Assembly: GCA_024404095.1 (NCBI GenBank)
Contig: JAKSQO010000014.1
Span: 1-63,858, forward strand
DNA length: 63,858 nt
Origin: Clostridia bacterium
GTDB lineage: Bacteria; Bacillota; Clostridia; Oscillospirales; Acutalibacteraceae
Reading direction: 5' to 3'
Shown: positions 8,226 to 16,670 of the stretch, piece after piece
Position numbering within the stretch: the first letter of the stretch is position 1
Layout: each line of letters starts with the position of its first letter
Notes under the pieces: model-generated
What the model saw: the letters and a program-made list of their open reading frames with translations, nothing else
Database searches by the model: none
Told to the model about the DNA's origin: nothing
Made by a program: the position numbers and the translations under genes

Positions 8226-8293
8226 AAGTAGGATTTAGTCATTGCTTTCAACTTTGTTTAAATCCAAATAAAGAAAGAAAGTCAGGCGATTTT

Positions 8294-9475
8294 ATGAAAA
8301 CTGTTTATGCAGATAACGCTGCAACAACAGCTCTCAGTCCCGAAGCACTTGACGCAATGGTTGACTGCCTTAAGAATAATTACGGCAATGCATCCAGTCT
8401 GCATCATGCGGGTCAGGAGGCTGCTGCCGTTGTTCTCGAAGCAAGAGAGACTATTGCCAAGGCACTCGGCGCAGGTGTGAACGAGATTTACTTCACATCG
8501 GGCGGTACTGAAGCGGATAACTGGGCAATCACAAACGCTGCCCGTCTCGGCGAGAAAAAGGGCAAAAAACACATTATTTCCACAACATTTGAACATCACG
8601 CCGTTCTTCACACTCTTATGAAGCTTGAAAAAGAGGGCTTTGAAGTAACATATCTTGATGTTCATGAGGACGGATATATCCGCCTTGATGAGTTTAAAAA
8701 GGCTGTCCGTGAGGATACCTGCCTTGTAACAATCATGTATGCAAACAATGAAATCGGCACTGTACAGCCGATTGAGGAAATCGGTGCATTCTGTAAGGAA
8801 AAGGGCGTATATTTCCATACTGATGCTGTTCAGGCTGTCGGACATCTTCCGATAAATGTTGCCGAGCAGAACATTGATATGCTTTCATTCTCAGCACATA
8901 AATTCCACGGCCCCAAGGGTATCGGCGTGCTTTACTGCCGCAAGGGTATTCCTCTTATGGGCTTTATGCAGGGCGGTGCACAGGAGCGCAATAAGCGTCC
9001 GGGTACAACCAATACTCCCGCAATCGTTGCAACCGCTGTTGCACTTAAGCAGTGCTGTGACAAGATGGAAGAAAACATTAAGTATGTAAGCGGTCTCAGG
9101 GACAAGCTTATTGATACAATTCTTGCAACAGTTCCGCGCACACGTCTTAACGGCGGACGTTCACCCCGACTTCCCGGTAATGTAAGCTTCTGCTTCGAGG
9201 GTATCGAGGGTGAATCACTTCTTCTCCACCTTGACCTTAAGGGAATCTGCGGCTCATCCGGTTCAGCCTGCACATCAGGCTCACTTGACCCCAGCCACGT
9301 TCTTCTTGCTCTGGGTCTTCCTCACGAGATTGCACACGGCTCACTCAGACTGTCGCTGTGCGAATACAACACAGAAGAGGAAATTGATTATATCATAGAG
9401 GAGCTTCCGAAAATTGTTTCAATGCTCCGTGATATGTCTCCCGTATGGGAAAAGATTATGAAAGGAGATAACTGA
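8294..9475 (+). CDS. nifS: Cysteine desulfurase (NifS/IscS type)
   Basis: PLP enzyme that takes sulfur from L-cysteine and passes it as persulfide to the scaffold protein and to MnmA. The 393 residues include ADNAATT at the N-terminus, FEHHAVLH near 99-106, NNEIGTVQP near 151, the PLP-binding [12 protein letters not shown] with K203, and the mobile catalytic-Cys loop [11 protein letters not shown] near 320-330. First gene of a three-gene operon: the NifU start follows its stop by one base. AGGCG lies ahead of ATG 8294. Supplies sulfur to both Fe-S assembly and tRNA 2-thiouridine formation. Confidence 0.95.
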   Translation: MKTVYADNAATTALSPEALDAMVDCLKNNYGNASSLHHAGQEAAAVVLEARETIAKALGAGVNEIYFTSGGTEADNWAITNAARLGEKKGKKHIISTTFEHHAVLHTLMKLEKEGFEVTYLDVHEDGYIRLDEFKKAVREDTCLVTIMYANNEIGTVQPIEEIGAFCKEKGVYFHTDAVQAVGHLPINVAEQNIDMLSFSAHKFHGPKGIGVLYCRKGIPLMGFMQGGAQERNKRPGTTNTPAIVATAVALKQCCDKMEENIKYVSGLRDKLIDTILATVPRTRLNGGRSPRLPGNVSFCFEGIEGESLLLHLDLKGICGSSGSACTSGSLDPSHVLLALGLPHEIAHGSLRLSLCEYNTEEEIDYIIEELPKIVSMLRDMSPVWEKIMKGDN

Positions 9476-9476
9476 A

Positions 9477-9932
9477 ATGCTTTACAGTGAAAAGGTTATG
9501 GACCATTTTTCCAACCCGAGAAATCTCGGTAAAATGGATGATGCTGACGGCGTTGGCGAAGTAGGCAACGCAAAGTGCGGCGATATAATGAAAATTTATC
9601 TTAAGATTGAGGACGGCATAATTGTTGACGTTAAGTTTAACACATTCGGCTGTGCTTCAGCTATTGCTACAAGCTCAATGGCAACTGAGCTTATCAAGGG
9701 TCAGCCTATTGAGAAGGCTCTTGAACTCAGCAACAAGGCTGTTGTTGAGGCTCTTGACGGACTTCCGCCGGCAAAGATTCACTGCTCTGTTCTTGCCGAA
9801 CAGGCTGTTAAGGCAGCTCTTAAGGATTATTACACAAAGAACGGTATGGAGCTTGACCCTGCTATCTTCGGCAGCGAGGACTGCGGTCATTGCCACAGCT
9901 GTGACGGCGGCTGTGACGGCTGCGAGGGCTAA
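9477..9932 (+). CDS. nifU: Fe-S cluster scaffold protein (IscU/NifU N-type) with Cys-rich tail
   Basis: Scaffold on which Fe-S clusters are built. The three ligand cysteines are in place: C34 (AKCGD), C59 (FGCASAIA) and C103 (IHCSVLAEQA). The 151-residue protein ends with an unusual tail GHCHSCDGGCDGCEG that adds five more cysteines (C136, C139, C142, C146, C149) after the normal IscU fold; similar short Cys tails are known in some clostridial scaffold proteins but their role is not established. AAAGGAGA precedes ATG 9477. Sits between nifS and mnmA with only 1 and 3 bases of spacing. Confidence 0.94.
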   Translation: MLYSEKVMDHFSNPRNLGKMDDADGVGEVGNAKCGDIMKIYLKIEDGIIVDVKFNTFGCASAIATSSMATELIKGQPIEKALELSNKAVVEALDGLPPAKIHCSVLAEQAVKAALKDYYTKNGMELDPAIFGSEDCGHCHSCDGGCDGCEG

Positions 9933-9935
9933 ACA

Positions 9936-11006
9936 ATGAAAAAGGCTATGATCGCCATGAGCGGCGGAGTTGACAGCTCCGTCGCCGCTTATTTAATAAC
10001 AAAACAGGGTTATGATGCCATAGGCGTGACGATGAAGCTGTTCCATAATGAAGATATCGGTGTAAAAAGTGAAAAAACCTGCTGTTCGCTTGACGATGTC
10101 AATGATGCACGCAGTGTTGCTCACCGACTCGGAATACCGTACTATGTTTTTAACTATACCGATAACTTTAAATTACAGGTTATAACCCGTTTTGTCGAGG
10201 CATATCGAAACGGCCGCACACCGAATCCGTGCATTGACTGTAACCGATATATCAAATTTGACCAGCTTATGCAGAGAGCTAAGGAGCTTCAGTTTGATTA
10301 CGTTGTAACGGGACATTACGCAATTACCGAATATGACGAAAAGAGCGGAAGATATCTTTTGAAAAAGGCTGTTGATGAGACTAAGGATCAGAGCTATGTT
10401 CTTTATTCTCTTACTCAGGAACAGCTTAAGCACATTCTGTTTCCACTCGGGTCAATGACAAAGGCTGAGGCAAGAGTGATTGCCGAGGAACAGGGCTTTG
10501 TGAACGCACAGAAGCACGACAGTCAGGATATATGCTTCGTTCCCGACGGAAATTATGCAAGGTTTATCGAGGAATGGTGCGGCTTCAAATTTGAAAACGG
10601 AAATTTTGTTGACCTTAGCGGAAACATAATTGCACAGCATAAGGGTATTATCAATTATACTATCGGTCAGCGCAAGGGTCTTGGTATTGCGGCAAAAGCA
10701 CCGTACTATGTTGTCAGCAAAAATCTCGGAACAAACGAAGTTGTTCTCGGCGCAAATGAGGACTTATTCTCTGACAGCCTTATTGCGACGGATGTCAATT
10801 TTATTTCAATAGAAAATTTAACCGAGCCGATGCACGTAAAGGCAAAGGTTCGATATAAGCAGAAAGAGACCGATGCCGTAATCACTCCACTTGAAAACGG
10901 CGATGTCAGCGTTAAGTTTGAAACACCGCAAAGAGCGATTGCTCCAGGACAGGCAGTTGTTTTTTATGACGGCGATATCGTTGTCGGCGGCGGTACAATA
11001 GTATAA
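9936..11006 (+). CDS. mnmA: tRNA-specific 2-thiouridylase
   Basis: Adds sulfur to U34 of tRNA-Lys, -Glu and -Gln, using persulfide from the desulfurase encoded two genes upstream. PP-loop SGGVDSS at residues 9-15; catalytic cysteines are C99 in NPCIDC and C200 in DSQDIC; the C-terminal tRNA-binding beta domains (GQRKGLGI, then RYKQ) are present. 356 residues is normal. The start is 3 bases after the nifU stop, so expression is coupled. The gene ends the operon, followed by a strong terminator. Confidence 0.95.
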   Translation: MKKAMIAMSGGVDSSVAAYLITKQGYDAIGVTMKLFHNEDIGVKSEKTCCSLDDVNDARSVAHRLGIPYYVFNYTDNFKLQVITRFVEAYRNGRTPNPCIDCNRYIKFDQLMQRAKELQFDYVVTGHYAITEYDEKSGRYLLKKAVDETKDQSYVLYSLTQEQLKHILFPLGSMTKAEARVIAEEQGFVNAQKHDSQDICFVPDGNYARFIEEWCGFKFENGNFVDLSGNIIAQHKGIINYTIGQRKGLGIAAKAPYYVVSKNLGTNEVVLGANEDLFSDSLIATDVNFISIENLTEPMHVKAKVRYKQKETDAVITPLENGDVSVKFETPQRAIAPGQAVVFYDGDIVVGGGTIV

Positions 11007-11015
11007 GTCTGATTC

Positions 11016-11041
11016 AACCTCCCGTGCGGAGGTTGTTTTTC
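11016..11041 (+). terminator. Terminator of nifS-nifU-mnmA
   Basis: AACCTCC (11016-11022), loop CGTGC, GGAGGTT (11028-11034), then GTTTTTC. Confidence 0.88.
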
Positions 11042-11064
11042 TTACATTAAAATGTTTTTATGCG

Positions 11065-11093
11065 TTGACATTTCATATTATTTTTTATATAAT
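11065..11093 (+). promoter_or_regulatory. Promoter of ceramidase-like gene
   Basis: Consensus TTGACA (11065-11070), 17-base spacer, consensus TATAAT (11088-11093). Confidence 0.8.
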
Positions 11094-11136
11094 GGCAAAA
11101 GACGCAATGTCGAAATATCATTAGGAGTTGTAAACA

Positions 11137-12930
11137 ATGAAAAAGTGCAAAAAGTTACTGGCAGTTCTGCTTGCTTTCTGTATTGTTTTCTCTTTCGCTT
11201 GTCCTGCAATAAGCGCAAAGGAAGAAAAAGCTGAATCAAGCATTTCCGAGTATTTTAATTCTCAGGAATATCTCCTCAAGAGAGGCGTATTCCTCAGTAA
11301 GTTCCTCAATATCCTTGTCAATGATGTAATTCTTAGGGTTGTAAGTGATTTCATCCCCAACCTTTCATTTGTCAGAGATGATACACGGGCTGACAGCCTT
11401 GACAATTTCTTTGAGGGCAACACCTTCATCTCAACGGGAACAGGCAAGTTCACTTGGGATGTCGGCTACGGTCAGGAATCAATTCTTCCTGCTGATTTCG
11501 GCACAATATTAAAATATGCCCGCGGAAGCTATGCTCCCTGGGGCTATTCAAAGGACCTCTATACCGATGATGACGGTAATAAAGAGGATATGAAGGTAAG
11601 AACAGTTATCCTTGACGATAACACAGGCAGAGGTCTTACAGTTCTTTGCTCAGTCGATTGCATCGGCATTTCAAATGCTGATGTAAGAAAAATCAGAGCC
11701 GCAATCGCAGATTTTGTAGCGGAAAAGAATATTGTATCTCTCAATGTTTCCGCTATCCATTCTCATATGGCCATTGATTCACAGGGTGTATGGAATGCTC
11801 CCCTTACAACAGTTGCAAATAACTTACTTTCAATCTTTGGTGTTACCGAGACAAAGTTCGGTATAAATGAGGATTATCTTAACACAATCATCGAAAGAAC
11901 AAAGATTTCCGTTGAGGAAGCATATGCCGATATGAAGCCCGGTAAGCTTACATATACAAATATTGATCTTGACGGATACTTTGGCACAAGAACAGTTTCA
12001 AAGGAATGCGATTCAGATATGCACCGCATTATGTTTGATCCTGCTGACGGAAGCAAAGACACAGTAATCGCATCCTTCGGCGCACATCCCGAGGTTACAA
12101 GCTACGGTGCAGAGTTCGATACAAGACTTTCATCTGACTTTGTTTACTATATGGAAAAGCTTGTAAACAATGCAGGCAAGAACTTTATGTTCATTCAGGG
12201 CAATGTTGGTACAAACTCCTGTGGCAGAAGTAAGTCAAACGACGGTCTTGAGCTTGCAGATAACCACGAGTCGGCAATGCGTTTCGGCTACGAAATGGGT
12301 TACATCTGCCTTGGCGCGACAATGACAACTGCTGAAAGAGCCGCTCTTAATAAAAAGCTCGGCGATAAGCTCGGTGTTGAAAAGTATGCAGGTCAGGACG
12401 GTTATACTGTATGGTATGAAGGTCTTCCGACATACAAGGAGGAAACTGTTGAGGCAGTTCTCAACATCGCTCACAAGCAGGTTAAGCTTGAAATGGACAA
12501 CAGCGTTTCAAAGATTCTCCTTAAGCTCGGTCTTGCAAGTAACGATATTGCTTATAACAAGGAAAACGGTAAGTATTATACGGTAACTGAAATCGGTTAT
12601 ATGGAGCTTGGCGATGCTGTAAAGGTATTCTTCTCACCGGGTGAGCTTTTCAGTGAACTTTATGTTGGCGGTTACGGCCTCGAGAATTCTTCAATTAAGT
12701 CACTTCGTGAGCAGTTCGGCGAGAATGTAATTCTCTTTGACCTTATGAATGACGCAGCAGGTTATGTCTGCCCGGATGAGAACTACTCAATTCTTGACTG
12801 CCGTCACAATCCGAACTCGGATTCACGTGAAATCAGTATGCAGACATGGCTTATGGTTGTTTCAATCGGAGAGCACGCAGCATCAACTCTTATGGACGGA
12901 TATGCAGAACTTGTAAAGGAAGCAAAATAA
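11137..12930 (+). CDS. Secreted neutral-ceramidase-like hydrolase
   Basis: A 597-residue exported protein: signal peptide MKKCKKLLAVLLAFC... ending near AISAKEE. The body resembles the neutral/alkaline non-lysosomal ceramidase N-terminal domain: TVLCSVDCIG, then SAIHSHM near 205 (family NxxHTH zinc-binding block), ASFGAHPEV near 312 and QGNVGTNSCGR near 350. The ceramidase C-terminal Ig-like domain is not evident, so it is better called ceramidase-like. Between the signal peptide and the catalytic part is an amphipathic segment (LLKRGVFLSKFLNILVNDV) that could sit on a membrane. AGGAGTTG precedes ATG 11137. Monocistronic. Substrate (ceramide or another acyl-amide lipid) is inferred only. Confidence 0.75.
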   Translation: MKKCKKLLAVLLAFCIVFSFACPAISAKEEKAESSISEYFNSQEYLLKRGVFLSKFLNILVNDVILRVVSDFIPNLSFVRDDTRADSLDNFFEGNTFISTGTGKFTWDVGYGQESILPADFGTILKYARGSYAPWGYSKDLYTDDDGNKEDMKVRTVILDDNTGRGLTVLCSVDCIGISNADVRKIRAAIADFVAEKNIVSLNVSAIHSHMAIDSQGVWNAPLTTVANNLLSIFGVTETKFGINEDYLNTIIERTKISVEEAYADMKPGKLTYTNIDLDGYFGTRTVSKECDSDMHRIMFDPADGSKDTVIASFGAHPEVTSYGAEFDTRLSSDFVYYMEKLVNNAGKNFMFIQGNVGTNSCGRSKSNDGLELADNHESAMRFGYEMGYICLGATMTTAERAALNKKLGDKLGVEKYAGQDGYTVWYEGLPTYKEETVEAVLNIAHKQVKLEMDNSVSKILLKLGLASNDIAYNKENGKYYTVTEIGYMELGDAVKVFFSPGELFSELYVGGYGLENSSIKSLREQFGENVILFDLMNDAAGYVCPDENYSILDCRHNPNSDSREISMQTWLMVVSIGEHAASTLMDGYAELVKEAK

Positions 12931-12942
12931 GTTAATATTCAG

Positions 12943-12975
12943 CGGCACTTACCGAGAGGTGGGTGCCGATTTTTT
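12943..12975 (+). terminator. Terminator after ceramidase-like gene
   Basis: CGGCAC (12943-12948) and GTGCCG (12963-12968) with an inner CTTACCGAGAGGTGG segment, followed by ATTTTTTAT. Confidence 0.75.
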
Positions 12976-13002
12976 ATATCAGATTTTCAGCAATATTGCT
13001 GA

Positions 13003-13030
13003 TTGAAAATTTTTGGAAAAAGAATATAAT
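13003..13030 (+). promoter_or_regulatory. Promoter of dockerin-phosphoesterase gene
   Basis: TTGAAA (13003-13008), 16-base spacer, TATAAT (13025-13030). Confidence 0.6.
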
Positions 13031-13052
13031 ATTCTAAAGAGGGAGTGTGAGT

Positions 13053-14312
13053 ATGAAAAGAATTCTTTCGGTTTTACTTGTTGTTGTAATGCTTCTGTCA
13101 TCGGTTATGGTTACCGCGGCTAATGCCGTTAAGGCGTTGCGTGGAGATATCAATAGTGACGGAATAGTCAGCACTTCAGATGCACTTGCTGTTTTACAGT
13201 ATTCTATTGGTGCGTCAGAGCTTGATGAAACACAAAAATTGATGGCGGATTTGGACGGTAACGGCATAATAAACTCCGCCGATGCTTTAATTATTCTCGC
13301 AATCAGTATTGACCTCAGACCTGATGGTGTCAGAATGGATATTGATTACAATTCCTATTCATCGCTTGACCCGAAATGGATGAGCACGGTTGCGGATAAT
13401 TATGAGGAATTTATTGCTGAGGTTAACGGAAACAGCGACAGGATTCCGATGATTGTTTCAACTGACCAGCACGGTACTCTGACCGCCGGCTGTGAGGTTT
13501 TCAAATTTGTAAATGATCTTGTTGATTGGGATAAAATTTCAAAGGTGATAAATCTCGGCGATACGGTTGAGGTGACATACAATAAAGCTCAGTTAAAGTC
13601 TTACAGCAAAGCCATGCAGTATGTACCTGTTGAAAAGCGACTTGAATTGTTCGGCAATCACGATGGGCACATTTCTGTTATTCGCCGTGATATGTCAAAG
13701 TATTTTGTCACTTCATCAGCCGAGTATTCCAAGAAGAACGATGCGTTTGTTGTAGAGGATGAACAGTTCAATGTGCGTTATCTTTCTGTTGACCCTATGG
13801 GTTACCCATGGACGTATACCTCAGGCAGAATAAATACAGAGCAGGCGGATTTTATTATTGAGCAGCTCGAAAAAACTGACTCGGAAAACATAGTTCTTCT
13901 TGCGCATCCGTATCTTTTTAAGGATGAAATAATCAAGCGTGACGGTACAACCTTTACAGGCTCGGAAACATTCATTTCTGATAGCCGAAAAGGAGGCAAT
14001 GTCAAGCAGTCATTTCTTGATATGCTTCTTGCAAGAAAGAATAAGACCGCAGGTGTGTTTATTGACTCCAACGGTAAAAAGCATAACTATGATTTCACAA
14101 ACTGTCAGAGTGATTTCCTTATGACTCTTCATGGACACCATCACACAGAGGGATACGAAACAAGCAACGGAATAACTGAGTTCCTTTTCCAGAGCTTCAG
14201 ATATGACGAGCAGAACTGCTTCTATTTTGCATATATAGACACTAAAACAAAAAAGTTTAAGTGTTGGAAGAACATTGAAGGATATTCTGCGTGGGAAATT
14301 GATATTGCGTAA
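13053..14312 (+). CDS. Secreted calcineurin-like phosphoesterase with N-terminal dockerin
   Basis: A 419-residue protein. Signal peptide (residues 1-27), then a type I dockerin at about 31-88 with two calcium loops, GDINSDGIVSTSDAL and ADLDGNGIINSADAL. The rest is a metallophosphoesterase: STDQHG, NLGDTVE, LFGNHDGH, and LHGHHHTEGY supply the metal-ligand pattern. A dockerin implies binding to a cohesin on a scaffoldin encoded elsewhere; its N-terminal position is the reverse of the usual C-terminal placement. ATG 13053 is preferred over the in-frame GTG at 13047 because GAGGGAG lies 7 bases upstream. Phosphate-ester substrate unknown. Confidence 0.88.
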   Translation: MKRILSVLLVVVMLLSSVMVTAANAVKALRGDINSDGIVSTSDALAVLQYSIGASELDETQKLMADLDGNGIINSADALIILAISIDLRPDGVRMDIDYNSYSSLDPKWMSTVADNYEEFIAEVNGNSDRIPMIVSTDQHGTLTAGCEVFKFVNDLVDWDKISKVINLGDTVEVTYNKAQLKSYSKAMQYVPVEKRLELFGNHDGHISVIRRDMSKYFVTSSAEYSKKNDAFVVEDEQFNVRYLSVDPMGYPWTYTSGRINTEQADFIIEQLEKTDSENIVLLAHPYLFKDEIIKRDGTTFTGSETFISDSRKGGNVKQSFLDMLLARKNKTAGVFIDSNGKKHNYDFTNCQSDFLMTLHGHHHTEGYETSNGITEFLFQSFRYDEQNCFYFAYIDTKTKKFKCWKNIEGYSAWEIDIA

Positions 14313-14343
14313 AAGTTAAACATATTTGCTAAATAAAATATAG

Positions 14344-14372
14344 TTGACAAATCTTTAAATTTTGTGTATCAT
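14344..14372 (+). promoter_or_regulatory. Promoter of the RT-associated RNA
   Basis: TTGACA (14344-14349), 17-base spacer, TATCAT (14367-14372). Predicted start of transcription is close to 14379, just before the structured RNA. Confidence 0.65.
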
Positions 14373-14378
14373 TGAGAT

Positions 14379-14551
14379 GTTAAAGTTTTGCTTTAAATAA
14401 TTCTTGTTAAAAAGCAGAGATGAGGATGCTGTGCGCCTGTGTGGGGCAAAGCGAATACCGTTCTGAAACCTTGCAGGCGGTTGGTGTTCGTGCAGTCCTG
14501 TATTGCATAAATGCAATTTTAAATTTTCCCTCTTCTCTGCTTTGTTTTTTT
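14379..14551 (+). ncRNA. Candidate structured RNA upstream of the reverse transcriptase
   Basis: The non-coding leader holds a small hairpin TTAAAG/CTTTAA (14380-14396), then a long-range helix: 14411-14425 pairs with 14529-14543 over 15 positions with one mismatch. Inside it are CTGTGCG (14429-14435) with CGTGCAG (14489-14495), an alternative pairing CGAATACC (14452-14459) with GGTGTTCG (14483-14490), CGCCTG with CAGGCG, and hairpin TTGCA-TAAA-TGCAA (14503-14516). Seven T (14545-14551) follow the closing helix as in a terminator. The arrangement, a long closing helix bounding an RNA directly upstream of an RT, recalls retron or defence-RT noncoding RNAs. The function is inferred. Confidence 0.55.
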
Positions 14552-14556
14552 GTGTT

Positions 14557-15786
14557 ATGATTATTGACAGACTTTTTGAAAAGAACTGCTGGAATGATTT
14601 TTTGCAATATAAAATTGCAGGAGGGCATATGACCTCAAAGGAAGAATCCGCTCTGGCAGAATTTATCGAAAACGAGAGATATACTGCCGTTGTGCAAAGA
14701 CTTGCTGACGGTGGTTCGTTTTCCTTGCCGACTGTTTCATTTGTGAATAAAGGTTTCTCGGAAAAAAAGCGAACGGTTTTTACTTTCCCCGAGGAGGAAA
14801 ACTATGTTCAGAAAATGATTGCTTTTTTGCTGCTTGATTATGAAATTCTTTTCGCAGACAACCTGTATTCATTCAGAAGAAATATGGGTGTAAAAAAAGC
14901 CGTTGCCAAACTGAAAAGCGTTAAAAATATCAGTTCGATGTATTCGTTTAAAATTGATGTTTCCGATTACTTCAATTCGGTCAATGCCGATAAGCTTATC
15001 CCTATGATTAAGACTGCAATTCCTCAGGAGTGTGCAGTAATCAGTTGTTTTGAGGAGATGCTGACAAATCCGTACGCGATAAAAGACTGGAAAAAGGTTG
15101 AGATAAAAAAGGGGATAATGGCAGGTGTTCCGCTTTCAGCGTTTTTTGCCAATCTGTATCTCAGCGAAATGGATTGGTATTTCAGCAGTAATAACATACT
15201 TTACGCTCGCTATTCAGATGACATAATTGTTTTTGCCGAAACTGTGGAGAAATTGAATGAATACAAAGAAAAGATTCTCGGCTTTGTCAGTAAACTCGGA
15301 CTCGGTATAAACGAGAAAAAAGTTTTCACCTCCGAGCCTAACGAAGAGTGGACTTTTTTAGGCTTTAAATTCAGCAACGGAAAGGTGGATATTTCCGATA
15401 TTGCCGTCAGGAAAATCAAGGCAAAAATGCGCAGAAAAATGAATGCACTTATCCGTTGGAAGCACAGAAAAAATGCTGAACCTGAACGTGCCGTCAGAGC
15501 ATTCATCAGGCATTTTAATAAAAAGTTTTTTGATAATCCGATGAATAATGAAATTACATGGTGCAGATGGTTCTTTCCTGTTATTGACACAGCGGAAAGC
15601 TTGCATATGATAGATGCGTATATGCAGGAATGTATCAGATATATCGCGACTGAAAAACGCACAAAAGCTCAGTTCAATTTCAGATATGAGGATATGAAAC
15701 GTCTTGGATATCTAAGCCTTGTAAACAGCTATTATGAGTTTAAAAATCACGGCACTTATCCTGCTATGCATAAAAACAAGAAATAA
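14557..15786 (+). CDS. Reverse transcriptase of uncertain class (YSDD)
   Basis: RNA-dependent DNA polymerase domain, 409 residues. RT motifs in order: YSFRRNMGVKKAV (RT2, about 104-116), FKIDVSDYF with D134 (RT3), KGIMAGVPLSAFFANLYL (RT4, about 185-202), ARYSDD at 217-222 (RT5, YSDD in place of YADD) and WTFLGFKF (RT7). A basic, helical C-terminal region of about 140 residues follows. I see no maturase/HNH endonuclease domain and no retron NAxxH or VTG motif, so it is not a plain group II or retron RT. ATG 14557 has no clear ribosome site; ATG 14629 has GGAGG 5 bases upstream and would remove 24 residues. Preceded by the structured RNA, followed by a terminator. Confidence 0.88.
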   Translation: MIIDRLFEKNCWNDFLQYKIAGGHMTSKEESALAEFIENERYTAVVQRLADGGSFSLPTVSFVNKGFSEKKRTVFTFPEEENYVQKMIAFLLLDYEILFADNLYSFRRNMGVKKAVAKLKSVKNISSMYSFKIDVSDYFNSVNADKLIPMIKTAIPQECAVISCFEEMLTNPYAIKDWKKVEIKKGIMAGVPLSAFFANLYLSEMDWYFSSNNILYARYSDDIIVFAETVEKLNEYKEKILGFVSKLGLGINEKKVFTSEPNEEWTFLGFKFSNGKVDISDIAVRKIKAKMRRKMNALIRWKHRKNAEPERAVRAFIRHFNKKFFDNPMNNEITWCRWFFPVIDTAESLHMIDAYMQECIRYIATEKRTKAQFNFRYEDMKRLGYLSLVNSYYEFKNHGTYPAMHKNKK

Positions 15787-15787
15787 G

Positions 15788-15810
15788 CTCCGCTCAAAGC
15801 GGAGTTTTTT
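15788..15810 (+). terminator. Terminator after RT gene
   Basis: CTCCGCT (15788-15794), loop CAA, AGCGGAG (15798-15804), then six T. Confidence 0.9.
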
Positions 15811-15821
15811 GCTGTAAAAAG

Positions 15822-15850
15822 TAGACATTATAAAGATATAGTGATATAAT
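15822..15850 (+). promoter_or_regulatory. Promoter of the glycan operon
   Basis: TAGACA (15822-15827), 17-base spacer, TATAAT (15845-15850), 32 bases before the first start codon of an eight-gene run. Confidence 0.65.
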
Positions 15851-15882
15851 TATTTTAATTATGTAACAAAGGTGGGAGAGTA

Positions 15883-16662
15883 TTGAACAAGTTTAAGTCG
15901 GTTTCGATTGTGATATCGACGGTTAACGAAGATGCCTCCCTCAGAGAAACAGTCAGCACACTTCTTGAAACCTGCAATCACGAAGATATAGCCGAGCTGT
16001 ATCTTCTTGTGGGAAGCCGTGCAACCGACAGCTGCCTTGCAGCGATTGAGGATATAAAAAAATCAGCAGCCGATGTGCCTGTAAAGGTTTTCAGACAGTC
16101 GTACCCGGGTATAGGCGCTGACCTTAATAAGTTTTTTATGCTGCCGACCGGTTCTCACGTTATGTGCATTTCGGGCGACGGAAACCTTGATCCTTCTCAG
16201 GTTCACAGCTTTATTGAATATGCAAAGAAAAGCCCCGATTATATTATTGTGGGTTCAAGATGGCTTGATAAGGACGGCTTCAAGGATTATGACCCGTTCA
16301 AAAAAGTGTTGAATTTTGCGGCAAGAATTTTTCTTTCAGTTTTATATAATACTGACCGCACCGAGTTCACACAGCCGTTTCAGATTTGTCCGATAGAGAT
16401 GTTCCGAAACATTCGCTGGGAAGAAAAAATGCATCCGCTTTTTATTGAGGTTATGATAAAACCGATTCGTCTCGGAATGAAAAGCAGAGAAATACCGACA
16501 CAATGGAAAAAAAGAACTGACGGCAAACCGAACAGAAACGGACTGTATTTTCTTCCGTATCTTAAGACGGCTCTCCACGTCAGATTTATGAAAAAATCGG
16601 ACATACTTCTCGACGGGTGTCAAATACCCGAATACTTAATAAAAAATAATGCAAAGGAGTGA
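15883..16662 (+). CDS. Family 2 glycosyltransferase
   Basis: GT-A-fold glycosyltransferase of 259 residues. The Rossmann start SVVIST-like block (SIVISTVNEDASL) is followed by a degenerate donor-site motif ISGDGNLDPSQ near residue 105, corresponding to the usual DxD region, and IVGSRW near 130. No membrane helices. It starts with TTG at 15883, supported by GGGAG 6 bases upstream. First gene of the surface-glycan operon; its stop is 8 bases before the radical SAM start. Sugar donor and acceptor cannot be read from the sequence. Confidence 0.82.
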   Translation: MNKFKSVSIVISTVNEDASLRETVSTLLETCNHEDIAELYLLVGSRATDSCLAAIEDIKKSAADVPVKVFRQSYPGIGADLNKFFMLPTGSHVMCISGDGNLDPSQVHSFIEYAKKSPDYIIVGSRWLDKDGFKDYDPFKKVLNFAARIFLSVLYNTDRTEFTQPFQICPIEMFRNIRWEEKMHPLFIEVMIKPIRLGMKSREIPTQWKKRTDGKPNRNGLYFLPYLKTALHVRFMKKSDILLDGCQIPEYLIKNNAKE

Positions 16663-16670
16663 AAACGCAG

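Noticed and set aside
10981..12960. Riboswitch or T-box leaders ahead of metabolic genes
   Set aside because: Leaders ahead of nifS, the ceramidase-like gene, glgP, rpe and murD are short or lack recognisable riboswitch/T-box landmarks.
14557..15786. RT as part of a diversity-generating retroelement
   Set aside because: No template/variable repeat pair, no Avd-type accessory gene and no adenine-biased repeat found nearby; the RT4/RT5 motifs do not look like DGR enzymes.
14379..15786. Canonical retron
   Set aside because: The RNA has retron-like closing arms, but the RT lacks the NAxxH and VTG motifs and no effector gene is adjacent (next gene starts after a terminator and is a glycosyltransferase).
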